Shown: positions 7,459 to 16,669 of the stretch, piece after piece | How positions within the stretch are numbered: position 1 is the first letter of the stretch | Layout of the letters: each line of letters begins with the position of its first letter | From: an uncultured Bacteroidales bacterium | GTDB taxonomy: Bacteria; Bacteroidota; Bacteroidia; Bacteroidales; Bacteroidaceae | Assembly: GCA_902766625.1 (NCBI GenBank) | Contig: CACXEH010000023.1 | Coordinates: 1-48,794 of the forward strand | DNA: 48,794 nucleotides | Reading direction: 5' to 3' | Notes under the pieces: model-generated | Databases searched by the model: none | Told to the model about the DNA's origin: nothing | Seen by the model: the letters and a program-made list of their open reading frames with translations, nothing else | Made by a program: the position numbers and the translations under genes

Positions 7459-8058
7459 TTATGCTTCAGCAGGTGTTTCCTCTACGGGTGCTTCTGCCTC
7501 GGGAGCCTCTGGTGCATCAACTGGAGCATTTTGTGCAGCAGCTTCTGCAGCAGCCTCTTCTGCAGCTTGCTTCAAAGCCTCAGCCTTAGCAGCTTCAGCA
7601 GCAGCTTTCTTTTCTGCGACCTTTTTAGCAATCTCTGCGTTCACTTTCTTCTCAGCCTCCAGACGAGCTGCCTTTGCAGCTTTCTTTGCTTCATTCAAAG
7701 AAGCCACAAACTTGTCTGTCTTTTCAACTTTCGCCTTCTTCCATGCATCAAACTTTGTTTGAGCAGCAGCTTCATCGAAAGCGCCTTTCTTAACACCACC
7801 GCGGAGATGTTTCATCAAGTATACACCTTCATGAGACAGAATGTTGCGTACGGTATCTGTAGGCTGTGCGCCGCATTCTACCCAATAAAGAGCACGATCA
7901 AAGTTCAAATCAACCTTTGACGGGTTAAGATTAGGATCATAAGTACCAATTTTCTCAATAAACCGACCATCACGTGGTGCGTTTACGTCTGCAATTACGA
8001 TGCTATAAAAAGCATAGCCTTTACGGCCTTTACGTTGCAATCTGATTTTTGTTGCCAT
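7459..8058 (-). CDS. rpsP: 30S ribosomal protein S16 with Ala/Glu-rich C-terminal extension
   Basis: S16 binds 16S rRNA in the 30S body. Residues 1 to about 85 are the normal domain ([50 protein letters not shown]). From about residue 100 to 199 follows a Lys/Ala/Glu-rich helical tail ending in a Pro/Ala/Glu-rich acidic stretch, more than doubling the usual 80-90 residues. Long S16 tails are known from Bacteroidetes, so this is lineage-typical, but its role is not known to me. Promoter at 8110-8139, terminator at 7397-7424; monocistronic. Confidence 0.95.
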   Translation of the reverse strand: MATKIRLQRKGRKGYAFYSIVIADVNAPRDGRFIEKIGTYDPNLNPSKVDLNFDRALYWVECGAQPTDTVRNILSHEGVYLMKHLRGGVKKGAFDEAAAQTKFDAWKKAKVEKTDKFVASLNEAKKAAKAARLEAEKKVNAEIAKKVAEKKAAAEAAKAEALKQAAEEAAAEAAAQNAPVDAPEAPEAEAPVEETPAEA

Positions 8059-8109
8059 AAATTTTAATTATTTTATTTGGTTTATGCCGCTAACTCGTAA
8101 CGACGGGTG

Positions 8110-8139
8110 CAAAAGTACTGCTTTTTGTTTAATTGACAA
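8110..8139 (-). promoter_or_regulatory. Promoter of rpsP
   Basis: On the minus strand TTG (8139-8137), a 19-base spacer and TACTTTTG (8117-8110). The -33 part overlaps the last codons of the upstream glycosyltransferase gene. Confidence 0.65.
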
Positions 8140-9052
8140 TTTTTTGGCGGAAATATTTTGAGCAGATTAAGATATCTCTCATCTGCAGCAGTCTTGTATG
8201 CAACAACGGAAAATGATAAAATTCAAAAGTAACCAACTTATTGGTGTTCAAGATGCCATAGTTCGTTTGCATCGACCTGGAAAGATATAGTTTATATCCT
8301 TTATCCTTAATCTGATTATGAAAGGGTATGTGCTCGCACAATGCCACAGATTTATTTTCCTGAAGTGTCACAACTTGATAGTTTATATCCTTTATTGCTT
8401 CGTATTTATACACACCTATACCGCCGAAGGCTGATGCAACCGGATAAAATGCGTTCCTTTGGACTCTTTTGTCAAAATACAATCCTTTTTTAGTTTGATT
8501 ATATTTAGACAGACTCCTTTCTGTAACATCTTTCCATGTTTCTGTATCCTTTAATAACGCATAAGTGTCATATTGAAGACGCAGATGTTTATGATTGGGC
8601 AACATATTCCTGCCATTCGCAAGCAAGGCGCCCCAATCTTTCGGCGCAGATAAAATACCCTGCACGATACCTTCTGAGCGAAAAGCGTATAGATCTATGT
8701 CGATAAAAACAATATAATCTGAAGGTGGCAACTCACGGATATCATCAAGCAATCGGTTTCGCAGGGAGACCATCCTGGCGATTCGTGATACGCTTTTTCC
8801 TTCTGTACGCTCTCTAATACCGTCAAATGTGTCTAACACAACTTTAGGGTCTTCATCACGCCACTTCGCCAAGACTTCTTTCGTACCATCTATACTATCG
8901 TTTTCCACAATCACAATATAGTAATCTCCGAAACAGGCACACAACTTTTGAATTTCCGGTCTGTTTTGCATCACCGCATCCTTACAATCGCGCGCCAGTA
9001 TCCCGACAATTATCCGTTTGCTAATAAATTCCATGAAATAATGTTTTTGCAC
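8129..9052 (-). CDS. Putative glycosyltransferase (GT-A type, CAP59/GT69-like)
   Basis: The 307 residues show a GT-A nucleotide-sugar-binding pattern: VENDSIDGTKEVL (around 49-61) and a DxD-like YIVFIDIDLYAF (around 112-123), followed by FGGIGVYKYEAI near residue 210. The ENDSxDGT plus FIDxDL combination resembles fungal CAP59-type (GT69) enzymes more than common GT2 enzymes, but this is from memory. Donor and acceptor are unknown. The start could also be Met7 at 9034. It follows the GT4-type gene by 21 bases and closes the small glycan operon. Base composition is AT-richer than flanking genes. Confidence 0.7.
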   Translation of the reverse strand: MQKHYFMEFISKRIIVGILARDCKDAVMQNRPEIQKLCACFGDYYIVIVENDSIDGTKEVLAKWRDEDPKVVLDTFDGIRERTEGKSVSRIARMVSLRNRLLDDIRELPPSDYIVFIDIDLYAFRSEGIVQGILSAPKDWGALLANGRNMLPNHKHLRLQYDTYALLKDTETWKDVTERSLSKYNQTKKGLYFDKRVQRNAFYPVASAFGGIGVYKYEAIKDINYQVVTLQENKSVALCEHIPFHNQIKDKGYKLYLSRSMQTNYGILNTNKLVTFEFYHFPLLHTRLLQMRDILICSKYFRQKIVN

Positions 9053-9073
9053 AGCTATACTGCAACATAAAAA

Positions 9074-10204
9074 TTATGATTTACATATTCTAGATATTAA
9101 ATCAATGTATCTTTTTGACTGATTTTTTATAGAATACTTTTCCTCAAATTGTTCTGCCAATAAAGTTCTTTTACTCTGAGGCATAGGGTTACGTAAAGAT
9201 TCCAAAATGGCTCGGGCAATATCCTCCTCTGACAACGGATCGAAAGTAGGCAATTCCCCTTCTGTAACTTCACATAGAGTAGGAATATTTGAAACAATTA
9301 CCGGACAACCATGTATTACAGCTTCAACAGGTGTCAGCCCAAAACCTTCCAGTAGTGACGGGGACACGAATAAATCAGCATGATGATACAAAAAAGCCAT
9401 TTCTGAAGGTGACAAATCAGAAATATCAAATATCACTCTGTCTTCAATATGCAATTTCATTGATAACTCACACAACTCTTTCAATCGTATTACATCCCTA
9501 TCATAACCTTTTAAATACAGTGTATGGGGAATTTCATTCTTGATACGATAAAATGCCATTAACAGTCTTTCAGTATTTTTATATTTAAAATATGAATTGA
9601 CGTCCAGAATATACCTCACTTGATCCATTCCGGTTATCCGTTTTTCTTCATGATGTATCCTCGGACAACTATTATAGATGATCTCGGACACTTTTCGGCT
9701 GAATTTCTTAATAGATTTTGCTGTATTATCTGAAATAGCTACGATATGTTTAAGTAAGCGATAATATATAACACTGCAAACTAACCAATAAACAGCATAC
9801 TTCCAGCGCTTTTCCATTTTCGCAATATAATAGGGTTGCATATCATGCACAACACCTATTTGATTGTATTGAGCTGGAAAAACATACGAATTAATCGTAT
9901 AGCATGTCGTTAGGACTAAGTCTATATGTTTTTGCTCTAATGATTTCTTCAAGAATTTGGGACAAAAGTGGATTTTAAAATAACTGTCCAAATATTTTTT
10001 CTGACTTAACGGTAACTTTATTGTATCAACATCTCTTCCCAGCCAGTCTTTTATATGACGCTCTTGGTCTTCCCATATCAGCAGTACAATATGGAAATCA
10101 GAATATTCTATTAAACCGCTGACGATATTTATTGCTGCATTATAGATACCGACATGTGCTGTATGTCTGATATGAGATAAATCTATTAGAATATTTTTTT
10201 GCAT
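9074..10204 (-). CDS. Glycosyltransferase family 4-like (GT-B)
   Basis: The 376 residues end with the retaining GT4 signature: HHADLFVSPSLLEGFGLTP followed by EAVIHGCPVIVSN (about 285-325), including the catalytic Glu of the E-x7-E type motif (EGFGLTPVE). An N-terminal Rossmann half with VVHDMQPYY around residue 110 matches the family. It would transfer a sugar from a nucleotide donor at the cytoplasmic face of the membrane; specificity is unknown. The ATG at 10204 is preferred to 10288 because it begins the first beta-strand (MQKNILIDLSH) and avoids overlap with the flippase stop region. It lies 49 bases after the flippase gene. Confidence 0.85.
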   Translation of the reverse strand: MQKNILIDLSHIRHTAHVGIYNAAINIVSGLIEYSDFHIVLLIWEDQERHIKDWLGRDVDTIKLPLSQKKYLDSYFKIHFCPKFLKKSLEQKHIDLVLTTCYTINSYVFPAQYNQIGVVHDMQPYYIAKMEKRWKYAVYWLVCSVIYYRLLKHIVAISDNTAKSIKKFSRKVSEIIYNSCPRIHHEEKRITGMDQVRYILDVNSYFKYKNTERLLMAFYRIKNEIPHTLYLKGYDRDVIRLKELCELSMKLHIEDRVIFDISDLSPSEMAFLYHHADLFVSPSLLEGFGLTPVEAVIHGCPVIVSNIPTLCEVTEGELPTFDPLSEEDIARAILESLRNPMPQSKRTLLAEQFEEKYSIKNQSKRYIDLISRICKS

Positions 10205-10253
10205 ATTTCCATGTATTTCACGCACAGATACAATAATAAAATATTTTTCAACT

Positions 10254-11573
10254 TTACTTTGCCCATAGACCCGTGTCGGTTTGCTCAATTATTTTAGTAA
10301 TTTGTATTTTGCCAGACAAGGCTTGAGCAATATACACAACTGAAGGAACCAACAACATGGCTGAACAACCATATAATAGACACAACACATACATCAAAGG
10401 AACTGAAATGATAGCTGATACACCATAAATGATTAACTGCATCAAGACCTTCCCTGTTCCATTAATAACAACCATATACACATTTGCCATTATGCAACAA
10501 AAAACATAGAATGCCACTGCAAGAGTCAGCGTAAGATCTATCTTAACTTCTCCATTGAGCCATATATCATACACAAACTCAGAAAACAAGACCATACATA
10601 TAAGCATCGGTAAAGATAGCCATCCGAAAATTTCCAATCTATTTAAAATGCGCTTCATCCAGACAAAATCCTTTTTGGTGTATGCATCTGTGAAAGATGA
10701 CCAAAAAGGTTGAAGAACAATCATCGCAAACATAAATAATGAATTAAAGTATTTATATGCTATATTATATTCTGTGACAGCATTAGCGCCTTCTATTCTT
10801 GATATAATGACGTTTATTAGCTGAAAAATCAATAGCATAAAGATTGTGATGAAGAAAAATTTTCCACCTAAACCTATAATGTCATTATTTAAAGAAAAAT
10901 CCACTGATTTAATTCTTGGGCAAAACTTTTTATATCTTGAACTTTTGAAAAGAACAAATGTAAAAATCGCTACCACAATAGTTGGTATAGAAGACATCGC
11001 CAAGGCCAAATACACAAGTGACGATTGGGAAAATCTTGTTAAAAGAAAAATTGCCAATAATGATAATGCTTGCCCAATTATCACTATGAGGGAACAATAT
11101 GCAGGCCTTTGGTCTGCAATCAACATAATAGTAGAAACACTTAACACTAAATTTACACAAAAGAACAACAGCATAATAGCAAATGTAAGCTGAAGCTCAA
11201 GAAGGTTACCTTCAATATTCAGTAAATCTGTCCAGTCCACCATAAAGCTTAGCACACAGCACAGTATAATAACTGGTAGAAAGATAATTGTCAGCGATGC
11301 ATAAGCAGTACTGACATACTGCCGGGCTTTTTCATAATTGCCCAATGCGACCATTTCTGTGAATTTATTTCTAAAACCATGTGTAAGACCTATATCAAAG
11401 AAAGCAACCCATGAAACAATAGAACTTAATGTGAGCCATATTCCATATTGCGCATTATCAAGATAATGCAAAGTCATTGGTACAAGAGCAAGGGTCATCC
11501 CTATGCTCACTACCTTTAACAGCAGCGAATATAAAATGTGTTTTCTGGCTAATATTGTCCGCTCGCTCACCAT
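10254..11573 (-). CDS. Polysaccharide flippase / oligosaccharide translocase (Wzx-like)
   Basis: The 439 residues carry about 12 to 14 hydrophobic segments and the start pattern of the MOP superfamily polysaccharide branch (LARKHILYSLLLKVVSIGM, PMTLHYLDNAQYGIWLTLSSI, FFDIGLTHGFRNKF). It would flip a lipid-linked glycan across the inner membrane. It starts 3 bases after the OPT gene and is followed by two glycosyltransferases, so the cluster probably makes and moves a small surface glycan. The sequence is AT-rich, as often in glycan loci. No polymerase or sugar-nucleotide gene is nearby. Confidence 0.85.
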   Translation of the reverse strand: MVSERTILARKHILYSLLLKVVSIGMTLALVPMTLHYLDNAQYGIWLTLSSIVSWVAFFDIGLTHGFRNKFTEMVALGNYEKARQYVSTAYASLTIIFLPVIILCCVLSFMVDWTDLLNIEGNLLELQLTFAIMLLFFCVNLVLSVSTIMLIADQRPAYCSLIVIIGQALSLLAIFLLTRFSQSSLVYLALAMSSIPTIVVAIFTFVLFKSSRYKKFCPRIKSVDFSLNNDIIGLGGKFFFITIFMLLIFQLINVIISRIEGANAVTEYNIAYKYFNSLFMFAMIVLQPFWSSFTDAYTKKDFVWMKRILNRLEIFGWLSLPMLICMVLFSEFVYDIWLNGEVKIDLTLTLAVAFYVFCCIMANVYMVVINGTGKVLMQLIIYGVSAIISVPLMYVLCLLYGCSAMLLVPSVVYIAQALSGKIQITKIIEQTDTGLWAK

Positions 11574-11576
11574 TTT

Positions 11577-13535
11577 TTACTTCTTCATGCTGGCTTTGAC
11601 AAAGTATAATATCAATGCAAAATATGTAATCAGTGCTATCACAGCACTCCATGGACTATTTATCCAAGCCTCATTGACCGGATTAAACCCGGCAAAGCGC
11701 ATAATGGCACTGACCACTCCCATTAAGGCACCGCCTGCAATAAAGCCTGAAGCCATAAGCGTGCCCAAATTGGCGCGTTGCTCGTTGACTGTGGCATCTT
11801 GACTGCGCGTCGTAACATACCAGTTTATCAGACCACCGACCAATAACGGCAAATTCAAATCCAACGGAATGAACATACCAAGCGCAAATGCCAAAGCAGA
11901 CACGCCACAAAGATCCAATACGATAGCGATAACTGCGCCTATGCCATACAGCATCCAAGGTGCACCTTGTCCGCTCATCAACGGTTCTATGACAGCAGCC
12001 ATAGCATTAGCCTGCGGTGCAGCAAGTTGCCCCGACGTGAATCCGTAGGTGCTATTGAGCAACATTATTACACCTCCCACAGTTGCCGCACTAACCAGAA
12101 CGCCCAAGAATTTGTAGGTTTCCTGTTTACATGGAGTTGAGCCTAACCAGTAGCCTATTTTCAAATCCGTAACGAAACTGCCTACCGTTGATAATGCAGT
12201 ACAGACAACACCGCCCATCAGCAATGCCGCCACCATACCGGCTGAGCCTTTCAAACCGACAGCTACCATGATGACTGAAGCCAATATCAGTGTCATAAGT
12301 GTCATACCCGAAACAGGATTGCTTCCTACTATTGCAATGGCATTCGCAGATACTGTCGTGAACAAGAATGCTATAAAAGCCACCAGCAGGATTGCAACAA
12401 CAGCAAAAAGCAGATTTTGTTCCATAACACCGAAATAAAAGAAAGCAAAGATGACAAGAAGTGTTACCAGTGAACCGATGGCAATAATCTTCATCGGCAA
12501 ATCGCGCTCCGTACGCAAAATATCTTTCTGGTCCTCCTCATTTCGGAATGCCTTTCCTGTCAGTTTTGCCGCTCCTGCAATTATCTTGCGACTTTTCCAA
12601 ATACCGAGCAAGCCTGCCATAGCAATGCCGCCAATACCTATACTCTTTGCATATTTGTATATCATTTCCGGAGAGGCATTTGCCGCTATGAGATTGTCTG
12701 CAACCTGTACTTCAGGAAAAGCCAAGGCAATACCCGGAACTATAATCCACCATATCAGCGCACTGCCGGCACATATAATAGTGGCGTATTTCAAACCCAC
12801 GATATACCCCATACCTAATACTGCCGCTCCTGTATTGATCTTAAATACCAATTTTGCTTTCTCTGCAAGCGTCTCACCCCATGCGAAGGCACTAGTGGTG
12901 AATGTGTCCGCCCAAGTCCCGAAAGCAGCAATGACAAAATCATACAATCCGCCGATTATTCCGGCAAAGAGCAATGGTTTCACCTGTCCGCCGTCACCCT
13001 CACCAGAAATGAGCACCTGTGTACTTGCCGTTGCCTCAGGGAAAGGATATTTGCCGTGCATATCCTTAACAAAGAATTTACGGAAAGGTATCATAAACAA
13101 TATACCCAGCACACCACCCAGCAAAGATGCCATGAACACTTTCATAAAATCTACCGTAATGTCGGGGTATTTCGCCTGGAGAATGTATAATGCAGGCAAT
13201 GTAAAGATGGCTCCGGCAACAACCATACCCGAGCATGCACCAATGCTCTGGATAATGACATTCTCACCCAATGCGCTTTTACGATGCGTCGCACCTGCCA
13301 AACCTACCGCTATGATGGTAATGGGGATAGCCGCCTCAAACACCTGACCTACCTTCAAACCTAAATAAGCACAAGCCGCAGAAAATATAATTGCCAGCAA
13401 CAGACCCAGCGCCAAGGACCATGTTGTCACTTCTTTGTAATCTGTACGTGGATTCAGAACTGGTTGATACTCTTCGCCCTCCTTTAGTTCTCGAAAAGCA
13501 TTCTCGGGCAGAGAGACAGGTTTTTTGTCTTCCAT
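11577..13535 (-). CDS. OPT family oligopeptide transporter
   Basis: The 652-residue protein has about 15 membrane segments and the OPT-family beginning: LTTWSLALGL-like segment (about 35-45), AYLGLKVGQVFEAAIP (about 56-71), HGKYPFPEATA (about 170) and a second-half LGMFIPLDLNLPLLVGG. Bacterial members import peptides or possibly peptide-like or metal-chelate substrates by proton symport; the substrate here is unknown. It is the first gene of a run whose next gene, a flippase, starts 3 bases later, so OPT and the glycan genes are probably on one transcript. A TATATTTG box lies upstream (13575-13582, minus). Confidence 0.9.
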   Translation of the reverse strand: MEDKKPVSLPENAFRELKEGEEYQPVLNPRTDYKEVTTWSLALGLLLAIIFSAACAYLGLKVGQVFEAAIPITIIAVGLAGATHRKSALGENVIIQSIGACSGMVVAGAIFTLPALYILQAKYPDITVDFMKVFMASLLGGVLGILFMIPFRKFFVKDMHGKYPFPEATASTQVLISGEGDGGQVKPLLFAGIIGGLYDFVIAAFGTWADTFTTSAFAWGETLAEKAKLVFKINTGAAVLGMGYIVGLKYATIICAGSALIWWIIVPGIALAFPEVQVADNLIAANASPEMIYKYAKSIGIGGIAMAGLLGIWKSRKIIAGAAKLTGKAFRNEEDQKDILRTERDLPMKIIAIGSLVTLLVIFAFFYFGVMEQNLLFAVVAILLVAFIAFLFTTVSANAIAIVGSNPVSGMTLMTLILASVIMVAVGLKGSAGMVAALLMGGVVCTALSTVGSFVTDLKIGYWLGSTPCKQETYKFLGVLVSAATVGGVIMLLNSTYGFTSGQLAAPQANAMAAVIEPLMSGQGAPWMLYGIGAVIAIVLDLCGVSALAFALGMFIPLDLNLPLLVGGLINWYVTTRSQDATVNEQRANLGTLMASGFIAGGALMGVVSAIMRFAGFNPVNEAWINSPWSAVIALITYFALILYFVKASMKK

Positions 13536-13574
13536 ATAAATGTTGTTTTATGCGTTTTGAATTTGTTTATTATG

Positions 13575-13582
13575 CAAATATA
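13575..13582 (-). promoter_or_regulatory. Probable -7 box of the OPT gene
   Basis: TATATTTG on the minus strand matches TAnnTTTG, about 40 bases before the OPT start. No convincing -33 box is seen at the normal distance. Confidence 0.4.
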
Positions 13583-13626
13583 CAAATAATTTATTTTATA
13601 GTCTTAACCCCAACAACAGAGGATGC

Positions 13627-13644
13627 TCCACAGATATCTGTGGA
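13627..13644. promoter_or_regulatory. 18-base perfect palindrome (TCCACAGA core)
   Basis: TCCACAGATATCTGTGGA is its own reverse complement. It lies upstream of the OPT promoter region, 47 bases centre-to-centre from a second 18-base palindrome at 13674-13691. It could be a dimeric regulator site; the regulator is unknown. Confidence 0.45.
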
Positions 13645-13673
13645 CAGATTAAAATTTACATCATGACGAACTA

Positions 13674-13691
13674 TTTTTATCGCGATAAAAA
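13674..13691. promoter_or_regulatory. 18-base perfect palindrome with TATCGCGATA core
   Basis: Five T, ATCGCGAT and five A with flanking bases form a perfect 18-base palindrome centred on CGCG. The 10-base core TATCGCGATA recurs at 32463-32472. It is either a regulator site or, with its T/A flanks, a short terminator-like hairpin after menA. Confidence 0.45.
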
Positions 13692-13766
13692 GGCTTTTCA
13701 CAAACTTCCGATATTTTTACACAAACCAGAAGCTGTAGCAACCATCACCGATAAGACTCTTCTCTC

Positions 13767-14651
13767 CTAAATAATTAGCCCCACTGACACAAGCAAGGCG
13801 AAAAGGAACATATTGCGTGATGTCTTGCCCAATATTCCGTTGAGAGCCTTGCCTTCATGGATTCTGACCATTTCCCGCCAAGTCTTTATATGGAGAGGTA
13901 TAAATATTGTGGGCAAGACAAAAGCCCAAATGTGCTGATGCCACACAAACCACAGGCAGCATGCCCATGCCAGACAGCCTGTGATAAGATATTGCCTGTT
14001 ACCGAATCTTTCACCAAGCAACGCAATAAGCGTACGCTTGCCCGATTTACAGTCTGTATCCCTGTCTCTGTAATTGTTGATGATGAGCAATAAATCAATA
14101 ATCAGTCCCGATATGACTGCACACAAAAAACAGCTATATGTAACAGTGCCGCTTTGCACATAATATGTTCCAAGAACAGGTACAAAACCGAAAAAAAACA
14201 ATACCAACAAGTCACCCAAACCAAGATATGACAAGAGTGTTGTATACAAAAAAGCAAACACAACGCAGGTTGCGCCTAAGGCGATAAGCCACAGACTGCC
14301 CCAATTAAGCAACAGCAGCCCCACAGCACAAGCAGTACACAAAGTGACAGCAATGCCTGTTTTCATAGCTTCGGTTGTTATCCACCCCTGAGCGCATGCC
14401 CGCTCAGGACCTAAGCGGTCACTTCTGTCTGTCCCCTTCAGGAAATCAAAAAGGTCATTGATGAAATTAGCCGCAATCTGCATAAGTCCGGCAAAGAGAA
14501 GACACAACAAAGCCGGCTGCCACTTAAACACATCATCCGCATAAGCCAGAGCTGTAGAGATAATTACGGGTATGCACGCACCTGTCAGCGTCTTGGGTCT
14601 TGCAGCCAAAAACCAGGCCTTGCCAGAGTTGGTCTTAATTTCTATATTCAT
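13767..14651 (-). CDS. menA: 1,4-dihydroxy-2-naphthoate polyprenyltransferase
   Basis: MenA prenylates 1,4-dihydroxy-2-naphthoate to demethylmenaquinone in the inner membrane. The UbiA-superfamily Asp-rich motifs are both present: NDLFD (65-69) and NNYRDRDTD (about 191-199), and LAARPKTLTGACIPV (15-29) is the usual MenA beginning. The 294 residues have 8 to 9 membrane helices. Its start at 14651 lies about 20 bases from a TAACTTTG box (14678-14671, minus). It is divergent from the carboxyltransferase operon; other men genes are not in the window. Confidence 0.93.
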   Translation of the reverse strand: MNIEIKTNSGKAWFLAARPKTLTGACIPVIISTALAYADDVFKWQPALLCLLFAGLMQIAANFINDLFDFLKGTDRSDRLGPERACAQGWITTEAMKTGIAVTLCTACAVGLLLLNWGSLWLIALGATCVVFAFLYTTLLSYLGLGDLLVLFFFGFVPVLGTYYVQSGTVTYSCFLCAVISGLIIDLLLIINNYRDRDTDCKSGKRTLIALLGERFGNRQYLITGCLAWACCLWFVWHQHIWAFVLPTIFIPLHIKTWREMVRIHEGKALNGILGKTSRNMFLFALLVSVGLII

Positions 14652-14670
14652 GAATCACGCTGTTGAGATG

Positions 14671-14678
14671 CAAAGTTA
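14671..14678 (-). promoter_or_regulatory. -7 box of menA
   Basis: TAACTTTG on the minus strand, 20 bases before the menA start codon, matches TAnnTTTG. It is divergent from the promoter at 14729-14760. Confidence 0.5.
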
Positions 14679-14728
14679 TGGATTAGTTTTGAAAGTATGG
14701 ACCGCTAAAGCGCGATTTGCGCTTAAAA

Positions 14729-14760
14729 TTTGTCTGTTCGCTTAAGTTTGTGTATATTTG
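14729..14760 (+). promoter_or_regulatory. Promoter of the carboxyltransferase operon
   Basis: TTTG (14729-14732), a 20-base spacer and TATATTTG (14753-14760) match the Bacteroidetes consensus. Transcription would start near 14766, about 40 bases before the first ATG. Confidence 0.75.
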
Positions 14761-14806
14761 CATGTTGAAATTATCATGACTATTAATAAATAACAAATAA
14801 CTGTTT

Positions 14807-16360
14807 ATGTCTATACAAGAAAAGAATATTCAGAATTTAGTGGAGTTGCGCGCCAAGGCCCATCTGGGTGGTGGCGAAAAAGCGATTGCCAAACAACATG
14901 AAAAGGGTAAACTTACAGCACGTGAAAGAATTGACTTGCTGTTGGATAAAGGAAGTTTTGAGGAACTTGACGTCTTCAAGTTGCACCGTTGCCACAATTT
15001 CGGCATGGAGAAAAAACAATACCTCGGCGACGGTGTCGTAACTGGTTGTGGCACCATTAACGGCAGAATGGTATACGTCTTTGCCCAAGACTTTACAGTA
15101 AACGGCGGTAGCCTTTCACAAACAATGTCTGAAAAGATATGCAAAGTCATGGACCTCTCTATGAAAATGGGCATACCATGCATAGGTATAAATGATTCAG
15201 GCGGTGCCCGTATCCAAGAAGGCATCACCTCGTTGAGTGGTTTCGGAGAGATTTTCCAGCGCAACATTGAAGCCAGCGGTGTCGTTCCGCAGATATCCGC
15301 CATATGCGGTCCATGTGCCGGTGGCGCTGTATATTCACCTGCCATCACCGACTTCGTATTTATGTTGAAAGGAGTTTCCAATATGTTCCTGACAGGTCCG
15401 AAGGTGGTCAAGACTGTTACCGGTGAAGATGTCACAGCAGAGGAACTCGGCGGTGCGTCTGTTCACAGCACAAAGAGCGGTGTAGCCCACTTTACCGCTG
15501 ACACAGAAGAGGACATGGCAAAGAGCATCCGCAAATTGCTTTCATATCTGCCTCAGAACAACATGGAAGAAACACCTCGTGTAGAATGTACAGACCCTAT
15601 CAGTCGTAAAGACGACAAGCTGAACACTATCCTGCCGGAAGACCCCAACAAGGCGTATGATATGTACGAAGTAATTCAGTCGGTTGTAGACAAGGACTCT
15701 TTCTTTGAGGTACACGAGAAATTTGCAAGAAATATTATTGTAGGCTTCGCACGCTTCAACGGCCAGACCGTAGGTATCGTAGCAAACCAGCCTAAAGTAT
15801 TTGCCGGCGTGTTGGATTGCAACGCCAGCCGCAAAGGCGCCCGCTTTGTCCGCTTCTGTGACTGCTTCAACATTCCAATAGTATCGCTCGTTGATGTACC
15901 GGGATTCTTGCCAGGCACAGGACAGGAGTATAACGCCGTCATTGATCACGGCGCAAAACTGCTGTTTGCTTACGGTGAAGCAACTGTGCCCAAGGTAACT
16001 GTAACACTCCGCAAGAGCTATGGCGGCAGTCATATCGTCATGGGATGCAAACAGCTCAAGGCCGACATGAACTACGCATGGCCTTCAGCCGAGATGGCAG
16101 TAATGGGTGCGAGTGGCGCCGTAGCTATCCTGTATGCTAAAGCTGCTAAAGAAGAGGCTGACCCCAAAGCATTCCTTGCCGAAAAAGAGAAAGAATATAA
16201 CGACCTCTTCACAAATCCTTATCAGGCTGCCAGCTATGGCTTTGTTGACGATGTCATCGAACCGCGCAACACACGTTTCCGCATCTGCCGCGCTTTGGCT
16301 GAACTGGCAACAAAACGCGAATCACGTCCGGCTAAAAAACACGGCAATATACCATTGTAA
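14807..16360 (+). CDS. mmdA: Acyl-CoA carboxyltransferase subunit (methylmalonyl-CoA decarboxylase alpha / propionyl-CoA carboxylase beta)
   Basis: The 517-residue protein has the two crotonase-like carboxyltransferase halves: [15 protein letters not shown] at about 33-47, [18 protein letters not shown] (about 125-142) and [13 protein letters not shown] in the N-half, and [13 protein letters not shown] plus [10 protein letters not shown] in the C-half. It moves a carboxyl group between methylmalonyl-CoA or propionyl-CoA and biotin on a carrier. The biotin carrier is two genes downstream, but neither a biotin carboxylase nor a membrane beta subunit is present in the window, so decarboxylase and carboxylase roles cannot be told apart. 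It leads an operon of four genes with its own promoter. Confidence 0.88.
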   Translation: MSIQEKNIQNLVELRAKAHLGGGEKAIAKQHEKGKLTARERIDLLLDKGSFEELDVFKLHRCHNFGMEKKQYLGDGVVTGCGTINGRMVYVFAQDFTVNGGSLSQTMSEKICKVMDLSMKMGIPCIGINDSGGARIQEGITSLSGFGEIFQRNIEASGVVPQISAICGPCAGGAVYSPAITDFVFMLKGVSNMFLTGPKVVKTVTGEDVTAEELGGASVHSTKSGVAHFTADTEEDMAKSIRKLLSYLPQNNMEETPRVECTDPISRKDDKLNTILPEDPNKAYDMYEVIQSVVDKDSFFEVHEKFARNIIVGFARFNGQTVGIVANQPKVFAGVLDCNASRKGARFVRFCDCFNIPIVSLVDVPGFLPGTGQEYNAVIDHGAKLLFAYGEATVPKVTVTLRKSYGGSHIVMGCKQLKADMNYAWPSAEMAVMGASGAVAILYAKAAKEEADPKAFLAEKEKEYNDLFTNPYQAASYGFVDDVIEPRNTRFRICRALAELATKRESRPAKKHGNIPL

Positions 16361-16378
16361 TCCAAAAACAGAAAAGAA

Positions 16379-16639
16379 ATGAGTGTACTGAAAATAAAAT
16401 CAAATAATCTTGATTTAGAATTGCAACTTGACGGTAACGGCATGGTGAATGCCATCCAGGAAGGTGCTGTTCTGACAAACGATGAAGAGAAACTCCACGT
16501 AGCTCTCATCGCACTGTCGTTGAATCAAATGCTCAGTCAGGGCAACGCTCACGATTGGGAAACGGAAATGATTACCATCAAGCACTATCCTACGGAATGG
16601 AACGCAAAATCATTCGGTTTTACAAATACCAAATTCTAA
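16379..16639 (+). CDS. Conserved-looking small protein in the carboxyltransferase operon
   Basis: This 86-residue protein starts 18 bases after the carboxyltransferase stop and ends 30 before the biotin carrier. Its position is that of the small gamma subunit (OadG/MmdD) in sodium-pumping decarboxylase operons, but it has no transmembrane helix and no Pro/Ala linker, so it is not a typical gamma subunit. It is mixed polar and hydrophobic with a likely compact fold (LKIKSNNLDLELQLDGNG, then helix-like LHVALIALSLNQML, then WETEMITIKHYP). I do not recognise the family; by location it may help assemble or regulate the complex. Confidence 0.75.
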   Translation: MSVLKIKSNNLDLELQLDGNGMVNAIQEGAVLTNDEEKLHVALIALSLNQMLSQGNAHDWETEMITIKHYPTEWNAKSFGFTNTKF

Positions 16640-16669
16640 TCATTCAATCACTTAAAAACAACATCTACA

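Noticed and set aside
7414..7920. Plus-strand Ser/Cys/Leu-rich frame opposite rpsP
   Set aside because: It is the antisense shadow of the Ala/Lys/Glu-rich S16 tail.
16379..16639. OadG/MmdD gamma subunit of a sodium-pumping decarboxylase
   Set aside because: The position fits, but the protein has no transmembrane helix and no Pro/Ala-rich linker.
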